Part shown: piece after piece, positions 25,122-33,209 of the stretch
Position numbering within the stretch: position 1 is the first letter of the stretch
Layout: every line of letters starts with the position of its first letter
Assembly (NCBI GenBank): GCA_965200975.1
Contig: OZ241740.1
Coordinates: 1,674,001-1,738,000, forward strand
From: S5-327 sp965200975
GTDB lineage: Bacteria; Chloroflexota; Dehalococcoidia; Lucifugimonadales; Australimonadaceae
DNA length: 64,000 nucleotides
Direction of reading: 5' to 3'
Translations under genes and position numbers: made by a program
The notes under the pieces: generated by a model
Told to the model about the DNA's origin: nothing
What the model saw: only the letters and a program-made list of their open reading frames with translations
Database searches by the model: none

Positions 25122-26192
25122 ATGGAACGCACAGAGGTCAAGCTGATGGACTCTGATGGTCATCTCATCGAGTCAAACACCGAACTCGTCTCCTACGTTG
25201 ACGACTCCATCCGGGCCGTCGCCTCCGGCCAAATTCCTGCGCAGGACGGCCCCTTCCCTACGCTCGACGGCATTCACAACTTCTTCAAGGGCCGCGGAGG
25301 GCGGTTCAGCGGCCCAAGGCAGATGGCGAGCGAAGAACGCCCAGGCTCCGGCGAGGACTGGACCTCCTTTCTCGACAAGACAGGCATCCAGCGCACCGTT
25401 ATCTTCCCCACCCGCGGGCTAGCCGTCGGCTTCATTCAGACTCCCGAATACGCCGACCGCCTCTGCCGGGCGTACAACGACTACGTGTATGACCGCTACC
25501 ACAAGGTCGACGCCCGCATCTGGCCTATGGCTCTTATACCTATGCAGAGCCCTCGCGACGCCGTCGCCGAGCTACGGCGCGCTGTCCGCGACCTGGGCAT
25601 GCTCGGCGCCATGCTCCCCACCACCGGCCTCCCTCTCAACCTCGCTCACGAGCACTACTGGCCCGTCTACGAGGAAGCGTCCAGGCTCGGATGCGTCCTC
25701 GCCCTGCATGGGGGCTCCAACCGTGGCATCGGCATCGACACTTTCACCGATCTCATTGGGTCGCACATCCTCCACCACCCTGTCCCCCTGATGTACGCCC
25801 TCGTCGCTTTCGTTTATCACCGCGTCCTCGACCGCTTTCCCGATATGAAGCTCGCCTTCCTTGAGGGCGGCCCCGGATGGCTCGTGCCCGTCCTCGATCG
25901 CGCTGTCCGCGATGACGAATTCTTCGGCGCAGTCGCCGAGCGCCCGTTCGACTCGTACCTCACCTCCGGCAATGTGCTTATCGGATGCGAGGGCAACGAC
26001 GTGAGCCTTCCCTACGTCGCATCGCGCATCGGCATCGAACCTTTTGCCTATTCGTCCGACTATCCCCATGAGGTAGACCTCATGGGCGCGCTCCACGAAA
26101 TAGAGGAGACGCTCGAATCCCCGACGCTCACCGACGCCCAGAAGCACGCAGTGCTCTACGAGAACACGCGCCGGTTCTACGCCTTTGATTGA
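25122..26192 (+). CDS. Amidohydrolase_2-family metal-dependent hydrolase/decarboxylase
   Basis: 356 residues from ATG 25122 behind GGGAGGAAAG. Motifs parallel those of the divergent gene: DSDGHLIES at the N-terminus, LALHGGSNRGIG in the middle and YSSDYPHEVDL near residue 310. They also share PIxPMQ, AVKDLGMxGAMLPxTGLP and the AQKxAVLxxN ending, so the two are clear paralogues. Likely cytoplasmic metal-dependent decarboxylase or hydrolase of the ACMSD type; substrate unknown. Probably transcribed alone, ending at a hairpin. Confidence 0.86.
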   Translation: MERTEVKLMDSDGHLIESNTELVSYVDDSIRAVASGQIPAQDGPFPTLDGIHNFFKGRGGRFSGPRQMASEERPGSGEDWTSFLDKTGIQRTVIFPTRGLAVGFIQTPEYADRLCRAYNDYVYDRYHKVDARIWPMALIPMQSPRDAVAELRRAVRDLGMLGAMLPTTGLPLNLAHEHYWPVYEEASRLGCVLALHGGSNRGIGIDTFTDLIGSHILHHPVPLMYALVAFVYHRVLDRFPDMKLAFLEGGPGWLVPVLDRAVRDDEFFGAVAERPFDSYLTSGNVLIGCEGNDVSLPYVASRIGIEPFAYSSDYPHEVDLMGALHEIEETLESPTLTDAQKHAVLYENTRRFYAFD

Positions 26193-26233
26193 CTGCGAGG
26201 CAGATCTGCGCGAGGGAGGCCGCGAGCGCCTGA

Positions 26234-26264
26234 CGCCTGTCCCGTATGCGATACAGGACAGGCG
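26234..26264. terminator. Hairpin between convergent genes
   Basis: CGCCTGTCC and GGACAGGCG form 9-bp arms (26234-26242, 26256-26264). After one mismatch they continue as GTAT/ATAC around a GCG loop. It lies between the convergent genes ending at 26192 and 26327. No U-run follows on either strand, so bidirectional termination is inferred only from place and stability. Confidence 0.5.
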
Positions 26265-26326
26265 CTCAGGAAGTCCGTGTAGCGCCGCTAACGCCTACAC
26301 AGCGCCAGTCGGCGGCAGCGCGGACG

Positions 26327-26746
26327 CTACTCCCCGCCGGCGGAGCGCCATAGGCGGCGGCCTTCCAGCAGGCACAGGACGGTGTAGAGGGAGTCCATCG
26401 CGGGGAAGTAGATCAGGTGCGAGGTGATCGCCCCGCCGGTCTCGCTCTCGGGGTTCAGCGTCCAGAACCACTCCCAGAAGAAGAGCGAGACGAGGACGAT
26501 GGCGCCGTAGAAGATTAGCCGGTCTCGCCACGCCGCCGCGCTCTCGGAGTCCTCGTGCCGCCGCGTGAAGAGGAAGCTGACGGCCAGGATTATGAGGGTT
26601 CCCGGCATCATGAACCAGTTGAGGATCTCCCACATCGGATACTCGGGAGACCCGTCGTGGATGAGAGGGGTTATCATCAGAAGACCCGCGGCAGCGACTC
26701 CTGTGATCACCAGGAACACTGCAAGCGCACGCTTCAAGCCGGCCAT
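26327..26746 (-). CDS. Small four-helix membrane protein, unknown function
   Basis: 139 residues from ATG 26746, preceded by GGGAGGCGACGT. Four hydrophobic segments (about 8-27, 45-62, 78-97, 112-128) with a motif FFWEWFWTLNPESETGGAI in the second half. I recognise no named family. Layout matches the protein at 29056: N-terminal helix, a P-x-x-P/Y-P loop, a W-x-x-F/N-W-F segment before helix 2, and an LWR ending. The two look like distant paralogues. Single gene, convergent with the amidohydrolase. Confidence 0.6.
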   Translation of the reverse strand: MAGLKRALAVFLVITGVAAAGLLMITPLIHDGSPEYPMWEILNWFMMPGTLIILAVSFLFTRRHEDSESAAAWRDRLIFYGAIVLVSLFFWEWFWTLNPESETGGAITSHLIYFPAMDSLYTVLCLLEGRRLWRSAGGE

Positions 26747-26894
26747 ACGTCGCCTCCCGCAAGAGAATTACTAGCTGTCCGCGCCCCGTCCGGGCGTGTG
26801 CATTCGCATCTTACGGGGAGGCGGTCGCCGTTGGGCAGGAGTTCCGGAAGCGTCGTCGCGCGGTTCGTGATACCGCTGAAGCGTCTTGCCTAGG

Positions 26895-27728
26895 CTAAGG
26901 TCTCCACGTAACGAGGGCCTGACGCCGCGGCGCGGCGCCCTGTACTCCGCAACCCTCCGAAGTCTCTTGCAGCAACTCGTCCGCAGCAGCGCGGAGGCGT
27001 TCGTCGGCCTCGCCGCCTTCCTCGACGCCCAGCCGGTCACGCAACTGGTCGAGCGCTGAGACGCGGTCAGCGTCCAGCACGGCGGGCTCGGGGTTGAGCA
27101 TCGTTACATCGGGAAAGACGCCCAGCGACCAGAGCAGCTCCAGCACCATGGGGAGCCCGGGGAGCGGCGTCGGCGTCGAGCCGTACACACGCTCGTAAAA
27201 GGGCGCCTCCAGCGCGCCGGGCGTCTCCATCATCTCCACGAGCGCCACTCGTTCCCTCGCGCGCTCTTGCAACTTGGCGATGAATGGCGCCGGGTCCGGC
27301 ACGTGGTGCAGCACCAGCGAGCAGAGCGCCAGGTCGGCCTGGGGCGCCTCCGCGTCTTCCCAAGGCTCGTTGATCACCGTGATGTTGTCGATCCCCGCCT
27401 CCGACGCGCGGGCCTTGAGCATCTCGACAGATGCGGCGGAGGGTTCGACGACCGTCACTCGTCTGGCGCGCGTGGCCAAGGGCAGCGCGAAGCGGCCTGC
27501 GCCTCCGCCGACATCGAGGACGTCGGCGTTAGGCCCAAGGATGGCGTAGAGACTGTTTAGCGTCGCGGCGGCGGCGCGATAGGGATCGAGCGGTCTGTTC
27601 GCCCTTCCGAAGCGGCTGCGGCCATGTCCATGCCCGTGACCTCGACCGTGGCCGTGGCCGCGCAGCGCAGCCGAATCGCGCTCGTGCGCCAGGATCTGGT
27701 TCCGCCAGGCTTCGACTATTTCGTTCAT
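26895..27728 (-). CDS. Class I SAM-dependent methyltransferase with His/Gly-rich leader
   Basis: 277 residues. After a short helix, residues ~25-38 are a His-Gly-Arg run (HGHGRGHGHGHGRSR) not typical of the family. The Rossmann methyltransferase fold follows: motif I VLDVGGGAGRFALPLA, acidic VVEPSAASVEML, and post-motif LALCSLVLHHVPDPAPF. These are SAM-binding elements of UbiE-type enzymes. The acceptor is unknown. The His run could bind metal ions or be a low-complexity expansion. Transcribed on its own on the minus strand, divergent from the amidohydrolase at 27920. Confidence 0.8.
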   Translation of the reverse strand: MNEIVEAWRNQILAHERDSAALRGHGHGRGHGHGHGRSRFGRANRPLDPYRAAAATLNSLYAILGPNADVLDVGGGAGRFALPLATRARRVTVVEPSAASVEMLKARASEAGIDNITVINEPWEDAEAPQADLALCSLVLHHVPDPAPFIAKLQERARERVALVEMMETPGALEAPFYERVYGSTPTPLPGLPMVLELLWSLGVFPDVTMLNPEPAVLDADRVSALDQLRDRLGVEEGGEADERLRAAADELLQETSEGCGVQGAAPRRQALVTWRP

Positions 27729-27919
27729 CTGCGCGCGCCTCTCAGACGAGGATAATCGCGGCCCGAAAGCCTACGGGACACCGTACATCAAAGGGTGGTC
27801 CGGCGCAGCGCAGGCCGGCGCAGAGGGGCGCATCGGGCGAGAGCAGCAAACGCTGAGAACGCGTAGACTGCCGGCGCAGGGCAACGTTCCGCCGGCCAGT
27901 TCCGGCAGGAGGGCAAGGC

Positions 27920-28969
27920 ATGTACGACAACACCAAGATCATCGATATCCACGGTCATCACTCGACCCCGCCCCACTTCAGGGCGTACGCGTACAACATC
28001 ATCGCTCTCCGTTCGACGTCGGGCGGACTCAAGATTCCCGACGGGCCTATGGAAGAGGCGCAGCAGCGCCACCTGCAGATGATGGATGAGCGCCGGATCG
28101 ACATGCAGTTCATCTCCCCGCGGCCCGTCGCAATGATGCACTGGGAGCAACCGCTCATTCAGGCGCTCTGGGCCAGGGTTACGAACGACACTATCGCAGA
28201 GACTGTGCGGCTGCACCCTACCCGCTTCCGCGGCGTGGCGCAGCTTCCGCAGGTCGGCTTCGAGTGGGAGCAGTCCACCGCCCACTGCGTGCCCGAGTTC
28301 GAACGAGCGGTGAAGGAGCTCGGTTTCGTCGCGGCCACGCTCAACCCTGATCCCGCAGGCGACCGCAAGACGCCCGGAGTCAACAATCCGTACTGGTTCC
28401 CGCTCTACGAAGCCTCCATCGATTTGCGAGCGCCGCTCATCGTCCACGCGTCTATCAGCAAAGACCCGCGCATCACGCTGCTTCCCCACAACTACCAGTA
28501 CAACTTCCTGACTGAAGAGTGCCTCGCCACTGAAATCTACGAGCACTCGGACGTGTTCGCCCGCTATCCGGAGTTGCGGATCATCGTTTGCCACTGCGGA
28601 GGCTCGTTGTCGCGGTTCATTCCCCGCGCCGAGTCGTCCGGTATCCAGGGAGGCGGCTCCGCCGGCATGAACGTAGGCGGAACAGCAGACTATGGAGCGG
28701 TTGGGGACACGACGCGCAATCTCTTCTTCGACACCTGCGCCTACGACCCGGGCTACCTCGCCCTTGCATTCCTGCAGCGCGGCGTGGGCCAGATGATGTT
28801 CGGCACAGAGGCGCCCGGCTCCGGCACCGGCGTGCTCAACCCCGACACGGGCAGACCGTCCGACGACCTCGTCCCCGTTATCGAAGAGTTCGACTTCCTA
28901 TCGGACGCCGACAAGACGGCCATCTTCCACGACACCGCCGTCGACGTGTTCCCGCTTTTCAAGGAGTAG
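27920..28969 (+). CDS. Amidohydrolase_2-family hydrolase/decarboxylase
   Basis: 349 residues from ATG 27920 behind GGCAGGAGGGCAAGGC. The N-terminal DIHGHHSTPPH provides the HxH metal pair, APLIVHASI the next histidine, ELRIIVCHCGGSLSRF the third, and FGTEAPGSG replaces the usual SDxPH ending. This pattern fits the 4-oxalomesaconate hydratase / gamma-resorcylate decarboxylase side of the family, which acts on ring-cleavage intermediates or aromatic acids. Start has no close plus-strand neighbour, so it is probably monocistronic. Confidence 0.85.
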   Translation: MYDNTKIIDIHGHHSTPPHFRAYAYNIIALRSTSGGLKIPDGPMEEAQQRHLQMMDERRIDMQFISPRPVAMMHWEQPLIQALWARVTNDTIAETVRLHPTRFRGVAQLPQVGFEWEQSTAHCVPEFERAVKELGFVAATLNPDPAGDRKTPGVNNPYWFPLYEASIDLRAPLIVHASISKDPRITLLPHNYQYNFLTEECLATEIYEHSDVFARYPELRIIVCHCGGSLSRFIPRAESSGIQGGGSAGMNVGGTADYGAVGDTTRNLFFDTCAYDPGYLALAFLQRGVGQMMFGTEAPGSGTGVLNPDTGRPSDDLVPVIEEFDFLSDADKTAIFHDTAVDVFPLFKE

Positions 28970-29055
28970 CGGACGCTAGGCGACGCCGGATTCCGCTCCG
29001 CTGCGAGGCGGCGCCTGCTACGCCGTCCTGTCGCTCTTCCCGCGGCCCAGGAGGG

Positions 29056-29477
29056 TTAGCCGGCGTCTCGCCAGAGTCGAGCGCCGGTGACGCCGATAAG
29101 CAGCACGAAGACGGGGTTGATGACGGACCAGAAGATGTTGCGGACGGACGACTGGCTTTCGCCGAGGGCGAGCGTGAGGTCGTCGAACCAGTTCCAGACG
29201 AACACCATGGCCATCAGCACCGTGAAGTAGAACACGGCGGCCGCCAAGAGATATTCGCGCGTAACCGGAGAATCCGGCCCGCAGACCTCGCCGGCCCGGC
29301 GCAAGCGGGCGTATTGCGCAGGAAGCGCCCCAATGATTGCCGCCGCCATGATGAAGTTGAAGTAGAACCAGATGCTCCCGATGTTGACATCTTCGGGGTA
29401 GAACGGGCTGAGCGCGTAATGCACGAACACAACCACCGCCGCCCCACGATAAGCCCTGCTCCGAGCGCTCGCTGCAT
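29056..29477 (-). pseudogene. Small four-helix membrane protein, apparently frameshifted near its start
   Basis: The open frame runs from GTG 29436 to 29056 (126 residues, VVFVHYALSPFYPEDVN...). A much better start lies upstream: GGAGGCGAGAG then ATG 29477, reading MQRALGAGLIVG in another frame. Adding one base in the CCCC run at 29442-29445 would join the two into MQRALGAGLIVG-AAVVVFVHYAL, a normal first membrane helix like that of the paralogue at 26327. So this is either a one-base deletion, a base-calling error, or a gene that really starts at GTG. Contains WNWFDDLTLALGESQSS and an ARLWRDAG end. Function unknown. Confidence 0.55.
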
Positions 29478-29512
29478 CTCTCGCCTCCTTCGCTCAGTCG
29501 TAGCGGGGACTA

Positions 29513-29651
29513 TACAGCGGCATAGACTCGGCGCGCTATGGCCCAGCTGCCGCGCGCCGACGTAGTCGGGAGCATGCTCAGGCCCGAACCCTTGCTGACC
29601 TCCCGCGGCCAGCTCGCCGCGGGACGGTTGCGCGCTGTGCGGCTCGGTTAG
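29513..29651 (+). pseudogene. Duplicated 5' fragment of the MetE-like gene
   Basis: From about 29513 to 29620 the DNA closely matches 30598-30705, including upstream ACAGCGG..TAGACTCGGCGCG and the first ~32 codons (MAQLPRADVVGSMLRPEPL here, MAQLPHADVVGSMLRPQPL there). After that it diverges and hits TAG at 29649. It is a truncated copy of the gene at 30623 left on the other side of the YihY gene. A 37-residue functional peptide is unlikely. Confidence 0.7.
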
Positions 29652-29669
29652 AGCGGTTAAACTACGTCT

Positions 29670-30587
29670 ATGCCGACGCCGAACCTTGGCGCCGCGGGCA
29701 GCAGACTGCGGCGGATCCCAGCGATTGAACTGTGCTACCGCACGTTCAAAGAAGCCCAGACCGACGACGCGACGCACATGGCTGCGGGCGTCGCCTACTA
29801 CGCTATCCTCTCCCTCTTCCCGCTCGCTCTCGGCATCATGGCGATCTTCACGCCTCTTCTCGAATCGGAGGATGTGCAGGGCCAGGTGCTTGTCTTTGCC
29901 GAGGGCTACCTGCCGGGGTCGATGGAGGCGCTCAGCGCTAATCTTGCGCTGGCCGCCGGGGTGCGCGGCGCGCAAGGAGCGCTCAGTCTGATAGGGCTGT
30001 TCTGGACAGCGAGCGCCCTGTTCGGCGCCATCAGCCGCGCAGTCAACCGCGCGTGGGACGTTCACCACGACCGCCCCTTCTACATTGCCAAGGCGCGCCA
30101 CCTCGTGATGGCGATGAGCGTGGGTTTCCTGTTCTTCTCGTCCCTGACCATTACGTCGGCGCTGCAGTTCCTCAACGTCGTCTACTTGCCGCTGCTCGGC
30201 GAAACGCAGTTGCAGAACGTGCAAGAGGCGCAGCCGCTGGTGCGGCTGCTGTCGTTCACGTTTACGCTTGGGATATTCCTGCTCCTCTTCAAGTTTGTGC
30301 CGAACACGAAAACGTACTGGCGGTACATTTGGCCGGGGGCTGTCCTCACCGCCCTAATGTTCGAGGCCAGCAAGAGCCTGTTCGTCTTCTACGTGGCGTG
30401 GTTCGCCGACTATGGCGCAGTGTACGGGCCGTTGGGCTCCATCGTGGTGCTGCAGGTGTGGGTGTACGTGTCCGCTCTGCTGCTTATCATCGGGGCCGAG
30501 TTCACGTCGGAGTACGGGCGTATGGCGACGGGCGTCGAACGCGGCAGGACTATCGCCTCTGCCGGCTCCTCCTCCCCCAAGCCGTAA
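29670..30587 (+). CDS. YihY/virulence-factor BrkB family membrane protein
   Basis: 305 residues with six membrane segments. The family opening TDDATHMAAGVAYYAILSLFPLALG (residues 29-53, two shorter motifs THMAAGVAYYA and SLFPLALG) is clear, as are WTASALFGAISRAVNRAWDV and YGPLGSIVVLQVWVYVSALLLIIGAEF at the end. The family was once called RNase BN but is an inner-membrane protein of uncertain function, possibly a transporter. It is bracketed by the truncated and the full copy of the MetE-like gene. Confidence 0.88.
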   Translation: MPTPNLGAAGSRLRRIPAIELCYRTFKEAQTDDATHMAAGVAYYAILSLFPLALGIMAIFTPLLESEDVQGQVLVFAEGYLPGSMEALSANLALAAGVRGAQGALSLIGLFWTASALFGAISRAVNRAWDVHHDRPFYIAKARHLVMAMSVGFLFFSSLTITSALQFLNVVYLPLLGETQLQNVQEAQPLVRLLSFTFTLGIFLLLFKFVPNTKTYWRYIWPGAVLTALMFEASKSLFVFYVAWFADYGAVYGPLGSIVVLQVWVYVSALLLIIGAEFTSEYGRMATGVERGRTIASAGSSSPKP

Positions 30588-30622
30588 CAGGGACAATTAC
30601 AGCGGTGTAGACTCGGCGCGTT

Positions 30623-31735
30623 ATGGCCCAACTGCCGCACGCCGACGTAGTGGGGAGCATGCTCAGGCCGCAGCCGCTGCGGGCCGCGCGCGACCAACTC
30701 GCCGCAGAACAGCTGACTCCCTCCGCCTTCAAGCGGATAGAGGACGATGCTGTCGACGAGGCGATCGCGGCGCAGGAGCAGGCCGGACTCCCGATAGTGA
30801 CCGACGGGGAGATGCGCCGGCTGTCGTTCCAGAGCCAGCTCCCGGAATCCGTCGACGGGTTCGGCGAGTTCGGCCTCGACGCCTTCCTGTGGGGCGATTG
30901 GCAAGGAGACGCGGACGTCGGCGACTTGCGCATGGAGCGTCCGCCGACGCTCGGCGTAGTCGACCGGCTGCGCCCCAGGCGCCGTCTCTCTACGGAAGAG
31001 TTTGCCTACCTCCGGGGCCGCACGACCCGCGTCGCCAAGGTCGCATTGCCGAGTCCGAGCCTGTTCGCCAACTTCTGGTCGCCGGCTGTCTCCTCGGACG
31101 CTTACGCCACCCTCGACGGCTTCCTAGCCGATGTGGCGCAGATTCTGCGCGACGAGATAGCGGAGCTCCGGCGGCTCGGCGCTACGTACGTGCAGCTCGA
31201 CGCGCCGCACTACCCACTCGTGTTCGATCCCAAGTGGGCGGCGTTCTACGCGTCGCGCGGCTGGACTGCCGAGCGGTGGGTCGAGCAGGGAGTTGACCTC
31301 GACAACGCGGTGATGGACGGTTTCCCGGACATTACATTCGCATTCCATCTCTGACGGGGAAACCAGGGCAGCCGTTGGCTGACCGAGGGCGGCTACGAGC
31401 GGCTGGTGAAGCCGGCGCTGCGCCGCGTGCGCGCGCAACGCCTGATGCTGGAGTTCGACGACGCCCGCTCCGGGTCGTTCGACCCGCTGCGCGACATTCC
31501 GGACGACAAGGAGATCGTGCTCGGGCTCGTCACGACAAAGTCCCCCGGGCTCGAGCGCGTCGCAGACCTCGCTGCGAGGATACGGGAGGCGGGCCGCCTC
31601 TTCCCTCTTCAGCAACTTGGAGTCAGCACGCAATGCGGGTTCAGCGCGTCGGTCGTGGGGAACCGTCTGACGATCGCCGAACAGAACGCCAAGCTGGGGA
31701 TTGTCGCCGAGACTGCGCACGAGGTCTGGGGATAG
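30623..31735 (+). CDS. MetE-like (cobalamin-independent methionine synthase family) methyltransferase with in-frame TGA, candidate selenoprotein
   Basis: The frame from ATG 30623 meets TGA at 31352-31354 and then stays open, in the same frame, to TAG at 31733-31735: 370 codons in all, a normal length for single-domain Meth_synt_2 proteins. The TGA (codon 244) follows FAFHL and precedes RGN, where relatives have His-Leu-Cys-Arg-Gly-Asn. The predicted zinc ligands are His242, residue 244, Glu277 and Cys338 (STQCGF); the 61-residue gap between the last two matches E. coli MetE (Glu665, Cys726). A hairpin resembling a bacterial SECIS lies downstream. Read-through as selenocysteine is plausible; a TGC-to-TGA nonsense mutation is the alternative. 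The family transfers methyl groups to a thiol acceptor bound to zinc. Confidence 0.72.
31369..31381 (+). promoter_or_regulatory. SECIS-like hairpin downstream of the in-frame TGA
   Basis: CAGCC (31369-31373) and GGCTG (31377-31381) pair perfectly around a GTT loop. The loop begins 19 bases after the TGA at 31352. Bacterial SECIS elements are known to be small stem-loops just 3' of UGA with a G among the first two loop bases, and this fits. Only five base pairs are certain and a 13-base hairpin in GC-rich DNA can occur by chance. Confidence 0.45.
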
Positions 31736-31819
31736 CGGGCCCGCCCTGCTCGTTTCCGCATCACGTCTGCGCCAGTGTTGTACGCTTGGGGAGGCATCCT
31801 TATCCGGGAGAGTTGGCCC

Positions 31820-32929
31820 ATGGGCGATTGCAAGTACTGCGGACGGGACGCGGGATGGTTCAAGAGCAAGCACAGCGCCTGTCAGCGGAAGGTCAATGAG
31901 GGATGGCGGCAGATGGTCGCTATCGCTTCCGAGAGCGCCGGCGCCGGCGACTTGACTCCCGACCTCCTCCGGGAGCGTCTCAGGGCCGTCGCCGATCAGG
32001 CGTTCGTTCCCGCCGAATACGTAGACGCCGCAATCGCCGCCGGATGGGGCGACGCGGTGGCGTCGAGTCTGGCGGACGGCGTACTAACAAGGCAAGAGGA
32101 GTCGCGCCTGCGGGAATTCCGCGACGAGTTCGCCCTCCACGGGGATGCTTTTGTCCAAGAGGGCTCGCTGCTAGCGAACGCGACGCGCGACAGGCTCGTG
32201 CTGCAGGCCCGCGAGACGGCCATCGGAAATGACCCCGACAGTTCCCTCGACAAGCTGTCCATGCTTCTTGCGGAGTCCGAACTGCCGCCGGACGAGCAGC
32301 GCAGCGTGCTCGTTCAGGGCTTCGAGGCTGCTATAGAGGAAGTCCTCGAAGACCGGATGCTCTCCGTAGATGAAGAGGGGGCGATGCTGCGCTACGCCAA
32401 CCATTTTGGCTTTCAGCCTGCCGACCTGGATGCGAGCGGCGGATACAGCAACCTCGCCAAGGCGGCAGTGCTGCGCGAGGTCGCGGAGGGCGTCGTGCCG
32501 AAGCGTATGGCGTTCGACGGCCCCACGCCGTTCAACCTTATGAAGTCCGAACAGCTTGTGTGGGTCATCAGCGACGTTGACTATTACGAAACGCGAGTGC
32601 GCCGCATTCGCCAGGGGACATCGCACGGATTGAGCATCCGGGTCGCGCGCGGGCTCTACTACCGCCCGGGAGTCTTTCGCAGTGAGGCTATCGAGCGGGA
32701 AGAGACGAACCTCGCCGACATCGGCGTGCTGGGGTTCACGACCAAGCACCTCTACTTCCACGGGCCGAACAAGCGGTTCCGCATTCGGTACGACAAGATA
32801 GTGTCGTTCGAGCCGTACGCCGACGGACTCGGCGTTATGCGCGACGCGCAGACAGCCAAGCCTCAGTCGTTCCGCACCGGCGACGGGTGGTTCGCCTACA
32901 ACCTGGTCGTCAACCTCGCGCAGATGTAG
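31820..32929 (+). CDS. Zinc-finger protein with TerB-like helical middle and C-terminal beta domain, unknown function
   Basis: 369 residues from ATG 31820; an upstream in-frame TTG at 31775 is less likely. The N-terminus is a compact zinc finger with Cys4, Cys7, His18 and Cys21. Residues ~40-235 are acidic and helical, with repeated D-x-x-L-S-x-x-E-E turns (DGVLTRQEESRL; EDRMLSVDEEGAML) like TerB/EF-hand-style repeats. The final ~120 residues (GVLGFTTKHLYFHGPNKRFRI) look like a PH-like beta domain that may bind lipid or protein. No signal peptide. I cannot assign a function. It follows the MetE-like gene by 84 bases. Confidence 0.7.
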   Translation: MGDCKYCGRDAGWFKSKHSACQRKVNEGWRQMVAIASESAGAGDLTPDLLRERLRAVADQAFVPAEYVDAAIAAGWGDAVASSLADGVLTRQEESRLREFRDEFALHGDAFVQEGSLLANATRDRLVLQARETAIGNDPDSSLDKLSMLLAESELPPDEQRSVLVQGFEAAIEEVLEDRMLSVDEEGAMLRYANHFGFQPADLDASGGYSNLAKAAVLREVAEGVVPKRMAFDGPTPFNLMKSEQLVWVISDVDYYETRVRRIRQGTSHGLSIRVARGLYYRPGVFRSEAIEREETNLADIGVLGFTTKHLYFHGPNKRFRIRYDKIVSFEPYADGLGVMRDAQTAKPQSFRTGDGWFAYNLVVNLAQM

Positions 32930-33008
32930 CGCATCGGGCGCGCGGCAAACCCACGCCGCTTCTCTGCATTTCGTGGGGAAGAGAAGTGGCCGGGGAAGGA
33001 GAGGGGCG

Positions 33009-33085
33009 TGGTGGGCCGGGCAGGACTTGAACCCGCGACCAGGCGATTATGAGTCGCCCGCTCTGACCAACTGAGCTACCGGCCC
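33009..33085 (-). tRNA. tRNA-Ile2 (anticodon CAT, lysidine type), CCA encoded
   Basis: 77 bases on the minus strand: acceptor GGGCCGG/CCGGCCC, anticodon stem GGCGA/TCGCC around CTCATAA, anticodon CAT. The stem-loop GGCGACTCATAATCGC is the one of E. coli tRNA-Ile2 (ileX), where C34 becomes lysidine to read AUA, and not that of tRNA-Met. Identification as Ile2 therefore rests on this similarity. Confidence 0.88.
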
Positions 33086-33209
33086 TAATTCGGGGGCGCG
33101 AGCCGCGCCGCGCCCTGCGTACAACCTCGCCTCTCCCGCCCTCCCCGTTCGCTCTTTTCGCGCGGATGGACGCGGATGGAACGGCATAGAGCGGGAGGCA
33201 TCTCCGACG

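Noticed and set aside
29538..29651. 37-codon ORF with ATG and its own upstream sequence
   Set aside because: It is the broken copy of the MetE-like 5' end, not an independent small protein.
33009..33085. CAT-anticodon tRNA as initiator or elongator tRNA-Met
   Set aside because: The anticodon stem-loop matches tRNA-Ile2 closely and lacks the three G-C pairs of the initiator.
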